This document shows positions 12,901-25,097 of a stretch of DNA of 64,000 nt, in pieces. Origin of the DNA: Trogon surrucura (Eukaryota; Chordata; Aves; Trogoniformes; Trogonidae); contig CM036618.1 of the NCBI GenBank assembly GCA_020746105.1, positions 47,150,514-47,214,513 of the forward strand, given 5' to 3'. Position numbers and translations under genes: made by a program. Below the pieces are notes generated by a model. That model searched no databases, had not been told where the DNA came from, and saw only the letters and a program-made list of their open reading frames with translations. Position 1 is the stretch's first letter. Each line of letters begins with the position of its first letter.

Positions 12901-13246
12901 TCACTTACTGTGCATCCGACTTCTGCACTGGGAAAGTTCCCCGCAGCCAAGAGTCTTACTCAGAGACAGTGACTTTGCTGTTAGTTAGGAAGCTTCAGCT
13001 GCCAGGCAGCAGCCAGCTACAAGGCTCCTTTTGCCAACATATTCAACAAGAATGTCAAAGTGTTACTGTATAACTGAACAGGCAGTATTAAAACTGAGAA
13101 CAGGACTGCTTAAAGAGAACAGGTCAGCCAAAAGTAGGTTTTATGGGTGAATTTCAAGAAGTAAGATGCCTGCACATCCATGGTGAGAGAGCGGACAGAA
13201 TGTGGGAGAAGACAAACATGCCTTTTTTCTCTTAAGCTTGCTTTTG
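9994..13246. other. Non-coding stretch with AAAG microsatellite and a GC-richer patch
   Basis: This contains a short AAAG-type purine microsatellite at about 10484-10508, then a locally GC-richer segment at 10530-10800 with overlapping chance frames. The rest is AT-rich. Around 11380-11460 there is a run with many TAAT cores (caagctaattaacgtg), which could bind homeodomain proteins but is also what AT-rich DNA gives by chance. The opposite-strand frames at 12087-12457 have no recognisable domains. Confidence 0.4.
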
Positions 13247-13296
13247 CTAAGGGTAAGAAGTTGTCTGATTACTAAGGGTAAAAAGTTGTCTGATTT
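13247..13296 (+). repeat. 25-bp tandem duplication (2 copies)
   Basis: A 25-base unit beginning ctaagggtaagaagttgtct (13247-13271) is repeated immediately (13272-13296) with two mismatches. It is probably a slippage or short duplication event, with no function implied. Confidence 0.9.
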
Positions 13297-13419
13297 GAGA
13301 AGGCAGGCCAGTCACCCATATGTTTGTGAGTCAGAGTGCAGTTAGTCCAGAAATTCTGTCTAAGAACAGGAAAAGAGAATTGAGAGCAATACCCAAGTCT
13401 GAAGGAAATGCACTAAAAA

Positions 13420-13638
13420 GAGAAGAAGAAACTTCTTCTCAGTGAGGGTGATGGAGCACTGGAACAGGCTGCCCAGAGAGGTTGTGGAGTCTCCTTCTCT
13501 GGAGATATTCAAGACCTGCCTGGACACATTCCTATGTAGCATTATCTAGGCGTTCCTGCTCTGGCAGGGGGATTGGACTTGATGATCTTTCGAGGTCCCT
13601 TCCAATCCCTAACATTCTGTGATTCTGTGATTCTGTGA
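13420..13638 (+). mobile_element. CR1 LINE 3' end (truncated)
   Basis: A 5'-truncated CR1 copy of about 220 bases. It preserves the last codons of the ORF (tggaacaggctgcccagaga, then [16 protein letters not shown]) and the 3' UTR with gctctggcagggggattgga and ggtcccttccaatccctaac, and ends in three ATTCTGTG-type units. Together with the copy at 41.5 kb it belongs to one 3'-end type, having 'ctgctctggcaggggg' before the 'ggactnGATGATCTTT' block. It is clearly inactive. Confidence 0.93.
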
Positions 13639-14604
13639 AAAGAGAGGACAGAAGCAAAGACACTTCAGTATACGACTCTCAGCAAGTGTGAGATAGCAGC
13701 AGGGGTGAATGATCAGTATATGGCATTAATAACTATAAAATATATCAATAAAATATCAAGTGGAACAGAGAAAAAAATATTACATTTTGTCCTAGATAAA
13801 ACAGAAGGACAAAAAAGAGACAGGTGGTTTGCATTATGATCTGTACCTTCATAAAATAATGTCTGGATAGCTGGACTGAGAAAATAAACTAGACATTGAA
13901 TGTTTTGTTGATCCTGCTGCTATTTGGACACCCAAGTAAAAAATGCAATTCAGAATTCTATGGGAAATTTGCAGAAAGGGCAGAGCTCATCAGCAGAAGC
14001 TGAGGACAGACTGGCAGGTAAACCAAAGACTTGTCTTTAACAAAAAAATAGACTCCAGAGATCATTACACTCAGGACTATGAAGCAACTTTGCCCTGTGA
14101 GTTAAGCTGGAAACGTCTGTTTTACAAGAGTAGCTACTGTACTCTTGGCACTTTCAAGCTTTACTGTTTTGGCCTACCTAAAATGTGTTTCCTGGGAGCT
14201 GTTATTGTTAGATCCTGAATGCTCTGAGCTGCAGCTGAAATGACTTTACCAGTTTCCTTGGTTTATGATACAGCAACTAAAAAACTTCTGAAAAAGTTTG
14301 AAAATCCAACCCTCTGAGCAACTTTATTATGTTACACTGACATTCTTGGTTAGTTTTATTAGTTTTGTTGTTCAAGAAAAAGGTACTGGCTTTCAGAAGG
14401 TTTTATATTTACATTTGATTATTTTTAACATTTGGAGTCCTAAACAAACCCAAATGTACCCTTTTTAACAAAATAACTTGTTTTTTAAAATAAAAACACT
14501 CCAAAGAATACAGACCAATGAAAGCTTATATATCCCTTTACTGTCTGTGCCACAAAACCAGCTAACTTGATGACTATCCTAACAGAGAAAACTGTTCAAA
14601 TTTG
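13639..14604. other. Non-coding stretch, no recognisable feature
   Basis: AT-rich single-copy-looking DNA between two CR1 ends. The 91-residue frame at 13943-14218 has no family pattern. Confidence 0.45.
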
Positions 14605-14815
14605 GCAAAAAATTTTTTACAGTGAGATTGGTGAAACACAGGAACAGGTTGCCCAGAGAGGTGGTAGATGTCCTGTCCCTGGAAACACTCAAGGTCAGAT
14701 TGAACACGGCTCTGAGCAAAGCGATGTAGTTGAAGATGTCCCTGCTCACTGCAGGGGGCTTGGACTAGATGGCCTTTAAATGTCTCTTTCAACCTAAAAT
14801 ACTCTATAATTCTTT
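14605..14815 (+). mobile_element. CR1 LINE 3' end (truncated)
   Basis: A 5'-truncated CR1 of about 210 bases, very close to the usual 3' end: ttttttacagtgagattggt, acaggttgcccagagaggtg, a leucine-rich final ORF piece, then gatgtccctgctcactgcag and ggacTAGATGGCCTTTAAA. The terminal tail is eroded (actctataattctttg) compared with the neighbours. Frames on both strands at 14567-14792 are shadows of this element. Confidence 0.93.
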
Positions 14816-16257
14816 GAAATTTTGCCTGGTGTAGTTAGTATTCCACATGACACTAAAATCTGAGAAAAACGATTCACATATGCACATTTTTATACATGTA
14901 TTTCTCTTCCTAAGTTATCATGTATTTTTATTACAAGGGGCTGTAAGTTCCGGGTGTTAGGGCTGCTTCCATCTTCAAATACCATGCCAAACCAGGCCAT
15001 TATGCTTACGCAAGGTCAGCTGCATTAGGCAGGAGTCTGCTCTGAGGTAAGTCCTGTCTCATAGTGCCCTTGCACTCTGCCATCTGTCTGGGTCCATCTG
15101 TTACCTCTAAATTGCAAACTTGTTAGGATGGGTTGGTGTCTTTATTCTGTGGTTGCACATATCCGTTCTTCAGTCCTGCCTGAGACTGCAAACACAAAGG
15201 TAATATTTATGACAGTAATAAAAAGTGAAATGTTGCTGCTGTGTGTCTGCAAATATTCATGGATTTGGGGTTTTTTTTTGTTTTCTAATGGGAAAGTACA
15301 TACTGTGGCAAAAGAAGTCAAATAATCTGCTGTTTTTACAGAACATCTTTTCTTCTGATTCACCTAGAAATTAGTCCATGACTCTCATTGATTAGGGGGA
15401 AATGCTTAGCTAATTCCCTGGCAAAGTGGTTTGCTGGAGTGCTTCATACTTCATTAAAAAACATGAGTTTTGATTATGTGAGCACTCCAATGTTCGCTCC
15501 ATAACAAATGTGGGCTGTCTGCTGAGAAAGGTGCTGCTGCTACGGGTGTTACCTCATGCTCTGATGGGTGGGAACCCTGGGCAGAGGCCCCTGGGGACCA
15601 TTCAGGGAGAAGAGGAGACAGAGGAGAATGAAGGTGACCTCTAGTGCAGGCAGCGGAGGCACTGAAGTGGGCGCAGAGGCTCTAAAGATGGTAGCTGTGA
15701 AATGATTTCAACAAAATTAAGTCAATAATAAAATTATGCCAGCTGATATCCATGAGGATTTATCTTTTTGGCTACATTCTGGCCTCAGATAAAGGATAGT
15801 ACCTCTACACTTTAGTATAAGTATATTGTTATACAAGCATTAACAGATAGAACATCTTTATTCCATATTTTCCTTCACTTTTCACCATTGATCAATATAC
15901 ATAGCAAAGGCAGGTTGCTAGGGCAGGGAAGCAGATCACATTGCTCATTAACAAGCTTTCTCCTGCTTCATCCTGTGTTTTTCCTCAGTAATGATACTTT
16001 TAGACCCATAAAGCCATATAAAATGCTTCACAGGTGTATGCTTGTTTCCTGTGGAGACTTGCAGCCTAAGTGCGCTTAGGAGGAGACTTTAACAACCGTG
16101 CATATCATGTTAGGAAGAAATTAAGGGCTAACTTTCTCTTCCTTGAGTTGCAAGTCTATTTTGCAAAGAGATACACCAGGAGGAGTATCAATTCCTCTCC
16201 AACCTCTGCAGTAGGTGGAAGATTGCAAATGCATTTCCTTGCTTGAAAGAGTATCAT
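14816..16257. other. Non-coding stretch with a GC-richer patch
   Basis: Mostly AT-rich. A locally GC-rich, purine-rich patch lies at about 15525-15690 but has stops in all the frames I checked by eye. Mirror-image open frames at 15128-15363 lie on opposite strands and look accidental. Confidence 0.4.
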
Positions 16258-16370
16258 GCTCTGAGCAACCTGAGCTACGATGTCCCTGCTCTCTGCAGGA
16301 GGGGTTTGGACTAGACGACCTTTAAATGTCCCTTCCAGCTCAACACATTCTGTGATTCTATGATTCTGTA
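16258..16370 (+). mobile_element. CR1 LINE 3' UTR end (short truncated copy)
   Basis: Only the last 110 or so bases of a CR1 remain: gctctgagcaacctgagcta, gatgtccctgctctctgcag, a gacctttaaatgtcccttcc block, and a tail of attctgtgattctatgattctg type. It is the same 3'-end type as the copies at 14.6 and 32.5 kb. Confidence 0.93.
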
Positions 16371-19300
16371 ATGCTTTTAGGGGAAAGTAATATACAGCCT
16401 GTACCTCTTAAAACTGAGTGTCATGGCTTCAGTTTTTGGCTGTGGATGTTTTCAAGGCATTCAGAAGGCAACAGAGTGAAATTTGTTGGTGAAAGTTAGT
16501 AAATAATTCCAAGTAATGCTGGAGTGAAAGAAGCTGTCAGGTACCACTAGCAAGGAGCAAAGGCCGAGATTAGTTTAATTCATTCTCTAGTGCAGATGAT
16601 AAGTCAATCCAGGTACAGTTCTCAAAGTGTAAAACCCATCTGTTTGTACCTCTGCCAAATGCAGACAGGTGAATGAAAATAAAATACACTGTTGATACAG
16701 CAAATGTCTCACAAAGAGCTGACTTACTCCCAGCAGAACAGAAACACACTAGTATTCTTCCAGAAGCTTTATTTTGTGTTTTAAAGAACAGATCAGTTTT
16801 CTCATACTTATTGTGGTGTTCTCAGACGAACTGACATGCACCACCAAGCTAAACTGAGGGAAAGGAGAATGACTATGTAACAAAAAATAGCACCCCACCT
16901 CTTAACTCACCCCTACTGAGTTGCTAGATTGGGAAAGAAATCTCCACAGCAAGAGCTGTCTCATTAAATCCAACTGGCCACAGGAGAGGCTGCTGAATCC
17001 CTTTCCCTCCACATAAATCCATCTTTGCTTAAAATGCTGATGGTTAACCAAATTCCATGAATTCCCTGCTGCAACTTCAGGTTTGCCTGGCTCCCTGGGA
17101 AGCCCCTAGATTGTTTCCAGCTCCTGAAGCCAAGTAATTTACTTACTTTAGAATAGGAGCTTTGGAGCCCTGAAGTTGTCTGAGACCAGGAGAGAGATTT
17201 CTGGTGGTGTACGCCGTGTGAGACAGCAAATAGATGGAGAATACCATCAGTAGATGGCATTGCATAGGGCTTCCTCAGACCTGAAATAACGTGTCTGGAC
17301 CCAGTGACTCAGCAGCTGGACGTGCGGAAGCTTCTTGTTCTGCAAGGTGGACAGTGCAGGTGCTCAGAGAATTGAGAAAAAAGAATTCTCCATAGAAGAA
17401 AAAAAATTAGGTGGTACATTTCCTAGAATCCTCTGGTAATTAACCTGCTAAAAAAGGATTTGGTCAAATAAAATCCTATACATTTTTAATTAATACTTTC
17501 TGAAGCTTTACTAGTAGTGAAAATTAAATTGCCTTAGTGGATTGGCCTTCAGGCTGGCAGGTTTCCCCTCATTTCTAGCCTGGTTTGGGGAACCTTAGAA
17601 AATTATGTTGACTTCAACACTTCACTTCTTTTTTTTCAATATTTATGGGAAGCTGTATTTTCTTTTTCTTAGAGAAGGGTGAAACAATAATATGGTATCT
17701 ACTTCATTTTTAACGTACCATTTTTTTAGGAATGGTGTAGTACATATCACTATAGAAAATCTACCAGGTAGTCCTGATTTCTAAGTGCATCAAACAGGTA
17801 TAGAAGGAAGGAAATAAAAGGCTGATACTAATAAGTAATTATTGATGTAAAGTAGTTTTGAAGTGCAAGTGCAAATTTTATTCTGACTTTACCTGGATTC
17901 AGAATTCTAGGGAAATATTTTTGGTACTTATTTAAATATGATAAAAGAATTGAAATAAGGGTTAGGGCTGGGCTGGCAACTAATTAGTGACATGTCTAAA
18001 GAGAATTCAGACATTCTAAAAAACATCTGTTGTAAAATGTCTCAAGGTGACACGCTATGGCTTTGAACTTCTCTTCAGCATTTATTAAAGACAAAATTCT
18101 TACAATTTGTATTTTAGTTTACAATTTTATTAAGATTAAATCTATTGCATATGCTAGAGGTGGTGCCAAATATGAAAGATAAAAATGTTGGAAAATTTTA
18201 CAACCACTGGATGTCATTGTTGTTCTTTTTGACTTCAAAAAAAAAAGAAACAGAAGCCAGTTCAAAGATTAAGATTTGAAAATAAACAACTTCTGTCTGT
18301 TTCTGCATTTTTCATTTCAAATAATATTAAAAATATATTTACATAAAATAGTAGACTCTGTCAATACAAATGCATTCCATGAGCTACAGAGATATTTCAT
18401 CGCAGCAGCTGACTGCTGTTCTCTTTGGTGATTCATCAGTCACTGCAAATCTCAGTGTAGCTAGTTAACAGAAAGTGATGATCTGGATTGTATAGTGAAT
18501 GTGCATAAACAGCTCGTTTTATTAGATGTAGTCTTCATAGTTTTTTACGTGACTCATATTAAATCTCACTTGTGAAAGGTTATGTATTGAATGCCAACAG
18601 CGGAATGCAGATTTCGGATAGCTCTTTTCATACAGTTGTCTCAAAATGAAGTACTAATAAAAGCCAATAACAGCTACCAGGAGACAAATCCAGCCCCTTG
18701 CTCACTTCTGGGAGTCATTCTGCAAAAAAGTGTCAGAGCCTGACTTGCAAGAAGAGAAGCAGTTGTAGTGGTTAGTTCTGTGCACGAAAGCAAAGGAGCA
18801 ATGGAATCGCTACTGAATGAAGACAGGTGAGAAAAGGCCAAATCCTCTGCTGAGGAAAACTCTCCCATCCTTTTACTCTTGTGGGCACAGAGGTAAGCCA
18901 CGGACCTGGACGAGACTTTCTTGTGGGGGTCTGCAGCTGCCTGGTGGCCTACAGGAGATTTCTTCTCAGTGCTTCCCTACAGTCCCTCCACCCCCTCGCT
19001 GTACATCTGTCCAGCACCTGGCCCGGAACTTGGAAGGGTTCTTAATTTCATTCTATCTGCACACTTATTACCCTCATAAGAAAGTAAGGCTGAACTGCAG
19101 TCAATGTACAGTGGGTGGGTTGAACACAGCTGTGCAGCAGACCCACTTGTTCTCTTTCTATTCTGTGAGAACAATGTTGCTTAAAGTATCCAGTCATCTT
19201 TTGCCATCAAGTGATTTGGGAATGAAATTATACCAACAAGCAACAAAGGAGGGCAAACAGATTTTACTTGACTTCTCCGGAAGTCACACCAGTTACCTGG

Positions 19301-20160
19301 AGCATTAGTATTTCTCTGAAGTATTGCCTGAGGTCAGCACTCTCTGCCATAGATATACTGTGAATATTTCATGTCAGGAGAAATCTAGAGAAATGAAACA
19401 GTGATGTCACCAGAAAAGAAGCAGCAGGGATCTAGCTTATCAACTGGAGACAGTCTTGCCAATAATGAACGGGCTGCCTTCCTCACCTCTGCAAATGAAA
19501 TGGATGTTGCAAGCTCTGCTGAGGGGAGGATGGAGAAAGCACAGCTAACCTGCCTTAGTACAGATCCAGAGTAACATTTGGATAAGAATATGATGGTACC
19601 ATAATAGGAAGATAGAGTCTGCAGCTTCTTTGTGCAGTTATAGCAGCTCTGGTACCAGAGAGCTTCTGTTGTTCTGCTTGTTCTGTTCTTGTTGTTCTGT
19701 TGTTCTGCTCTCTTTTCAAATCTGCAGGTTAGCAAAGGATCTGTGTGTGCTTCTCTCTGTGGTGCATATGCTTAGGTTAGAGTAAAAGGTGTGAACTGGC
19801 CTTAGGCAGAAATATATACATTAACTTCAGTCTTTTAAAACAGTAGTAGTAGTAGTGCAGATGTGGCAGTGAGGGCAGGCTTGGGCCAGCCATCGTAGTC
19901 CATTGCCGTTGCATAGCACAGACATCCCTTCTGAAGTTGCAAGAAGCTCTGAAATGCATCTTCAGGACAGGATGGTTCCCCACCATTCCCAGTATGAACT
20001 ACTCTTTGTTGGCACATACTGTTACTGAGGTTCAATGGTCAAAGTCAGTCTCACACACATCTACGCTTCAGGGACTGAGGCAGAAATAGTACGTCTGGAT
20101 TCTATTGCAGGTCCCAGATGTCTGCAAGCTCGCAGTAGCAATACCCAAATTTATTTTTTT
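16371..20160. other. Long non-coding stretch, no recognisable feature
   Basis: About 3.8 kb without a nameable element. Open frames at 16964-17260, 18674-19308 and 19385-20035 overlap one another on opposite strands, carry mixed serine- and leucine-rich composition and lack domain motifs. A short TAG trinucleotide run (GTAGTAGTAGTAG) lies near 19843. No CpG-rich promoter is visible. Confidence 0.45.
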
Positions 20161-20169
20161 TTTTAGTCT

Positions 20170-20226
20170 GATCTTCATCTCTCAGTGGGAGATAGGTACC
20201 TAAATGCCTTTGAGAATTTGGGACCA
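20170..20226. repeat. Possible fragment of an old dispersed repeat
   Basis: The run ctcagtgggagataggtacc followed by taaatgcctttgagaatttg resembles a phrase I associate with old repeats of birds and turtles (caatgggagttaggcacctaaata-like). It is short and diverged, and I cannot name the family. Confidence 0.3.
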
Positions 20227-20530
20227 AGATTTTTTCTCTAGTTTATGTGCAGCCACTAGAACTTTGGTGAGAAATTTTGCATTGTCCTGGTTGGACATTG
20301 TGAGTAAAAACTAATTCTGTAAGAACTAAACAAGGGCGGAGATTTCCCAGGAAACCTTTCTGTTGGAAACGGCAGTTTGTCATCATCAAAAACTTAATAA
20401 AGATGGACAAAAAAAGATATCTGCATCAAAATAATTGATAGTCGAGTAACTGGTTATTCTGTCATTCCAATGTGCAATTGACATGAGCTGAACACTCTCA
20501 GTCATCCAGGGGGAAGCTTTGGACTTATTC

Positions 20531-20602
20531 TGGGGTCAGAACAGGAGCCTACACCTCAGTGCTCTTCATCCCAGGGAAGTGCTCTACCTAACCATCTACT
20601 TA
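20531..20602 (-). repeat. Old tRNA-like repeat, one half
   Basis: Read on the minus strand, the segment begins with an A-box-like tRNA D-arm region (tagatggttaggtagagcac), then has cttccctgggat, an inserted stretch of about 20 bases, and a B-box-like gttctgacccc. This is the same arrangement as in the right-hand halves of the repeats at 34.6 and 36.9 kb. It is too degraded to be a functional tRNA. It is probably a tRNA-derived repeat relic, and the left half is not evident. Confidence 0.45.
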
Positions 20603-20611
20603 AATATGAAT

Positions 20612-22044
20612 GACATGAGCTCACCCGTTCACCCTGCATCTCTTCTCCTCTTGTTTTGACAGACCTGGGCTTTGTTGTCTTTCTCCCTCTCTTATCTTTG
20701 GTGGGCTTGGGTTGATTCTGAGGCATAATGGGAAAAACGAGATCTCGAAAACTTTCGCGGGACAGGAAAACCACTTCCTACCCAGTTCTATTTCTGCTTC
20801 CAAATTTCTGTTTGGTGGTAGCTTCAGTGAACTCATTCTTCCTTTGTGTGCCATATGATCCACAGTTGTTTTCTAAATCACCAAAAGCCATTGACAGGCT
20901 GTGTGGTTTTGATTTAGGACAAAGATGTTCTTTTTAAAAAATCATTAACTCAAAATATAGGAGGAAAAAAAATATCTGTTTACCTTATTCTTTGCCTTCC
21001 AAAAATTTTACGAGGGCAAAAAGAACTTACATCCACACTATTTATAGATGTAAAAGAAGATTAAACAGAACTGTGTTTATCTCAAATTGGATAGCCAACA
21101 TTGAACTGAGATGAGATGCATAATATTCACATACACATAATATGAACATATGAACCATGTCGAAACATTTCAGTAACTTTCATAGATAAACAGATCTGTA
21201 GCTATTTGGAGAGAACAAATACATGTATATATGTATGCATATACAATTTTAAAATCAAAATTATTCACTAGTTCAAATGTTCTCTGAAAAGAACAACTAC
21301 ACGTTTATATTTTGTATTAATTTTGAACTTGCCAAGTTTTCCTTGTTCTTTCAATATTTATCTATTTCCTCCCAGATATTAGATTACATTTTTCCAAGGA
21401 CATGGGGTACTGTATTGTTAAAATATGCACAACTTTACAGGTCAAAATAAGAAGAAAGGTGAAATGCTACAAACACTTACTGTAAGGATAATATTTTCCC
21501 CTGGACCAGGTGACATAATCCAACAATATGAGGTAGGCAATAATACAGATCAGACCTTCAAACTGAACTCCATTTTCTTTTAGTACAAAGCAATTTTGCA
21601 GTTCATCAGAATCTAGGAAACCTCAAGATGCTGTGTGTTCACTGATTTGAAAGCTCATTCACAAATATCACGGTGTGAATTCCTGAGTACTGAAATGCCA
21701 CTAGTAGCTAATGGGCAGCTGACCATCTGTCACTGCCTCTTTAGACAACTTGGGGGACAGGTAGTAAAGATTGCTACCTCTATGAAATTCATTAAGGAAA
21801 TGAGGAAATAAGAAATTCAGCAGCAGATGGCCTAAGAGACCCTGTTATGCTGTGGTCATCTATTGACAATGGTTTCAGTGGCATAAGTGGTAGTTTCCAG
21901 TTACGTACACTTGGAGGAGCACTTCGTTATTAGTATAGTAATCATTGTGCCTTACTACAGTTTGGATCTTCCTAGCCTAGCAAATTTTGAGTGTTGCTGA
22001 CTCTTCAATTAGTGTGATAGGAAAACAGACTAGGGAAAGGTATC
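20612..22044. other. Non-coding stretch, no recognisable feature
   Basis: AT-rich single-copy-looking DNA with a short alternating TA/TG run at about 21224-21243. Frames at 20556-20937 overlap on opposite strands and show no family pattern. Confidence 0.45.
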
Positions 22045-22440
22045 AGGGGATAACCTACTCCATCCTCATGCCTCAAACACAAAGTCAACTGTGTATCCTG
22101 ACAGATATTTGTTCAAATTGTTCTTAAAAATACCAGTGAAGTAAGTGCTTCAACTCCCTCAGGGCTTTAATGTTCATGTGGTTCATGCAGACATGGAGAA
22201 AAGTTAGGATCTTACTGCTTTGCACCTAATTTGTATGTTTCTGTGTATCTATCTTACATATCTGAAGACTTTTGGTAAACTTCTAGTCTTCTCTGCTTTC
22301 ATGGCTTAACTACATTGCCTCCACTGTGATTAGTTCCCCATAGAGAGTGCTTTGCAGATCTCCGATCCTTCCTGTCCCTCTTGACATTTTAATCAACTGG
22401 TCCACGTGTTCCTTAAAAAGAACCTCCTTAGGGGGGAGGA
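22045..22440 (-). mobile_element. Ancient CR1 LINE 3' end, minus strand
   Basis: A deeply decayed copy of the CR1 3' end lying antisense. On the plus strand it follows the reverse complement of the old CR1 consensus: aacctactccatcctcatgc near 22050, tatcctgacagatatttgtt (about 22096), aaattgttcttaaaaatacc, then further on gatccttcctgtccctcttg and aatcaactggtccacgtgtt. These correspond to the last ORF codons and the 3' UTR of an old CR1 or L3-like subfamily. Insertions and deletions have removed any frame. Confidence 0.75.
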
Positions 22441-25063
22441 GACACTAGGTAGGGACGAGATTGTCAGGGTGGATGTTGTCTAGGTAGCCAAAGCAGCAGT
22501 AGCAGAAGGTGTGGGGCTTGCCCATGAAACTATCTGTACACATTAATACAACGTTTGTCTTTTTCTCAGCATCACAGCATTGGTGGCTTGGGTTTGGCTG
22601 GTTATCGGCTATAAGCTCAAGGTGCTTTTCAGAAGAAATGTTGCACAGTCTGTCATTCCTCAGCCTGTTCATTCAGTGGATTACTCCTGCATAAGTGAAA
22701 AAGTTTGCATTTGAGCTGCATCAATTTTTTTTTCCAAATAATTTCCTCAGTTTGTTCTTTTTGAATTTTAATCCCATCTTTCTATGTAACTCACCATGTA
22801 TTCAACTGTAATAAGCAATTTTTTATTTTATCGTCCACAGTATTGGCCAACATACCTCTCAAACATCCTTCCAGTCTGATAGTAAAACAGTGATAAAAGA
22901 AGTTCTAATACCATTTTTATATCCACTCAAAGAATCTGTAGTGCAGTCCATGTTTCCAAAGCCTGCTCATATGGAATCACTGAGGAGAAATGAGTTGTTA
23001 GAAGAGTGAAACTGTGGTGAGGAGGTGGGTGGTAGGTGTGTCCATGCATTCTTAATGTAACTAAGTCAAACTGGTATGATGATGAGCTTAGTTTTTAAAC
23101 CAGAAGATTTTATTAACCCCTCTCATTTTGCTGTAAATCTGGTGTGTGGTCCTAAGCCCTTTTTGGATTGATACACCAGATTTTATTGGATTCTTTTCTT
23201 CCTTCCCTCCCATCCTCTGGCAGAAGGTTATGTGGGAATTGTCAGTCTGAAACTCAGTTCTCAGTTGAGGCCTCTACTTTCTGTTAGATGATAGCCCTTT
23301 CAAACCGCTTAAAATATTACGTGAACGTATTATTACTTGAATGATTAAAGCACCAAGTTCAAAGTTTGTGTCTTCACCTTTAAGAACAAAAAGTCAGAAA
23401 CTATCTGCCAGATTTTTATGCAGAGCTACTAAAATGGAGCTGTTCCTGTTTTATGAGGTTTCAGACAGGCAGATCTTTGATTCTGGGAAGCTATGTGTGA
23501 CTTCAAGAGAGATCTGTTCATAACTTGTTCAACCCAGCTCATCCTTCAACTTTTATTTTCAGTAAGTCAAGTGACCAGATCATATACAGGCAATGGAAAC
23601 AGCTTAAAACAGTGAGCTTAAAATATGTATGGAATATAACTGTAAATGTACACACGGAGACTGGTCATTTTGCCCACAGATACATATATACAAAACTCTG
23701 TGATATAATTCTGCATTCTTCACCACATGATAACCAGTTATTTTGAAGTGAGAAATGCATAGAAACATCGACGATTTCCCTTCATACATGTGGAAATGAA
23801 TCCAGACCATCCAGGAAGACATTATTTCCTGGTAAAATACTCTATGTGGTTTGGTAATGTATTGAAAAAAAACTTCAAAAAGCCAGATGGTTCTCCCTGT
23901 TATTTTAATGTTATTGTTTAATGAGTGGCCCAAGAAATGCATTTAAGTAAGTGAATAAAATCCAGTTGTTTCATCATTTTGTTATCTTAAGCAAAAACAA
24001 ATAAATAAAAGCATGCCAGTAATGAAAACTTTTCCCTATAAGAACTTGGTAGAGTAGTAGTGCCAAATTCTGCAGTGATGTAAACTGGATGGATGCAAAG
24101 CAGATGTAACTTCATCTGCTGATTGCAATTGAAAGCTTTTAAAATTTGCTTGGAACATATTTATGCCTTGAGAAGCATGGAGGAATGAAGTTCAACTGAA
24201 GTTTAAGGAGTATTATCATTTCCCTCCACCAAACCTTTTTCTGTGTTACTGATCTCCTCAGACAAAGGTAGGGATTCAGTGTCAGATTTTGTCAAAGCCC
24301 TATTCTCTTCTTCAGACATACAGCCCTCTATATGCAGTATAAGCAGGTGTTTAATGTCTTTACCTTCCAGTAAATCACTTAGAATACCTCACAATAAACT
24401 TGTGAGGTATTATAATCTGGCAGAGTGTTTATCTACTCACTCACCCATTATTAATGATCTATACCTGACAAATACCCTGTAGATCCATTGCTGTTGGATA
24501 ACTCTGAAAAGGTTTTTGAGCCAAGTTAAAAACAAATTTGAGCTAATTGTAGTGCCTATTAACGAAATGTCTATATTGGGTCATGAACTTTACTACTCTT
24601 GACAATGTGAAATATTGAGTATACAGCTAAGCTTATTAAAATGTTTAGACACTAAATAGGAGTTGGTGAGAATTTGAACACTGCAGTTGAAGGCTGTGGT
24701 TCTCGAGCTCCACTCTCTTCAACTCCAGGAAGACTGCGGTAACTAACTTTTCATCAGTGAAGTTTTCATATCTCTAGATACTTCGTGTGTTCCAAATTAC
24801 TGCCATTGGAGGACAGAGATGCTCCCTGCCTACAGAAACTTGAGACAGCAAACTCCAGACATAAACTAAAGTGTCCCTTCACTTTCTTCCCTCTTTTCCG
24901 TCTCTTCTATCCGGCTTAATCAATGTTCTTAAATCTTATCAACCAAAAATATTGAAATTAGTGCAAAACATGGGAATTATTTTCATTTTCACTCATCACT
25001 GGAATAGGTGACATTGGGGTTATGCTCTTACAAAAGATCATTCCCTCTGAAATAAGACACCTT
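22441..25063. other. Non-coding stretch, no recognisable gene
   Basis: AT-rich, apparently single-copy. Opposite-strand frames at 22445-22694 and 23525-23942 overlap each other and look accidental. No promoter or repeat was recognised. Confidence 0.45.
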
Positions 25064-25097
25064 GGTTCTATCAGGTTCTATCAGGTTCTACAGGTTC
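25064..25097 (+). repeat. 10-bp tandem repeat, about 3 copies
   Basis: The decamer ggttctatca occurs in tandem about three times, the last copy slightly shortened. It is a small slippage-type repeat. Confidence 0.9.
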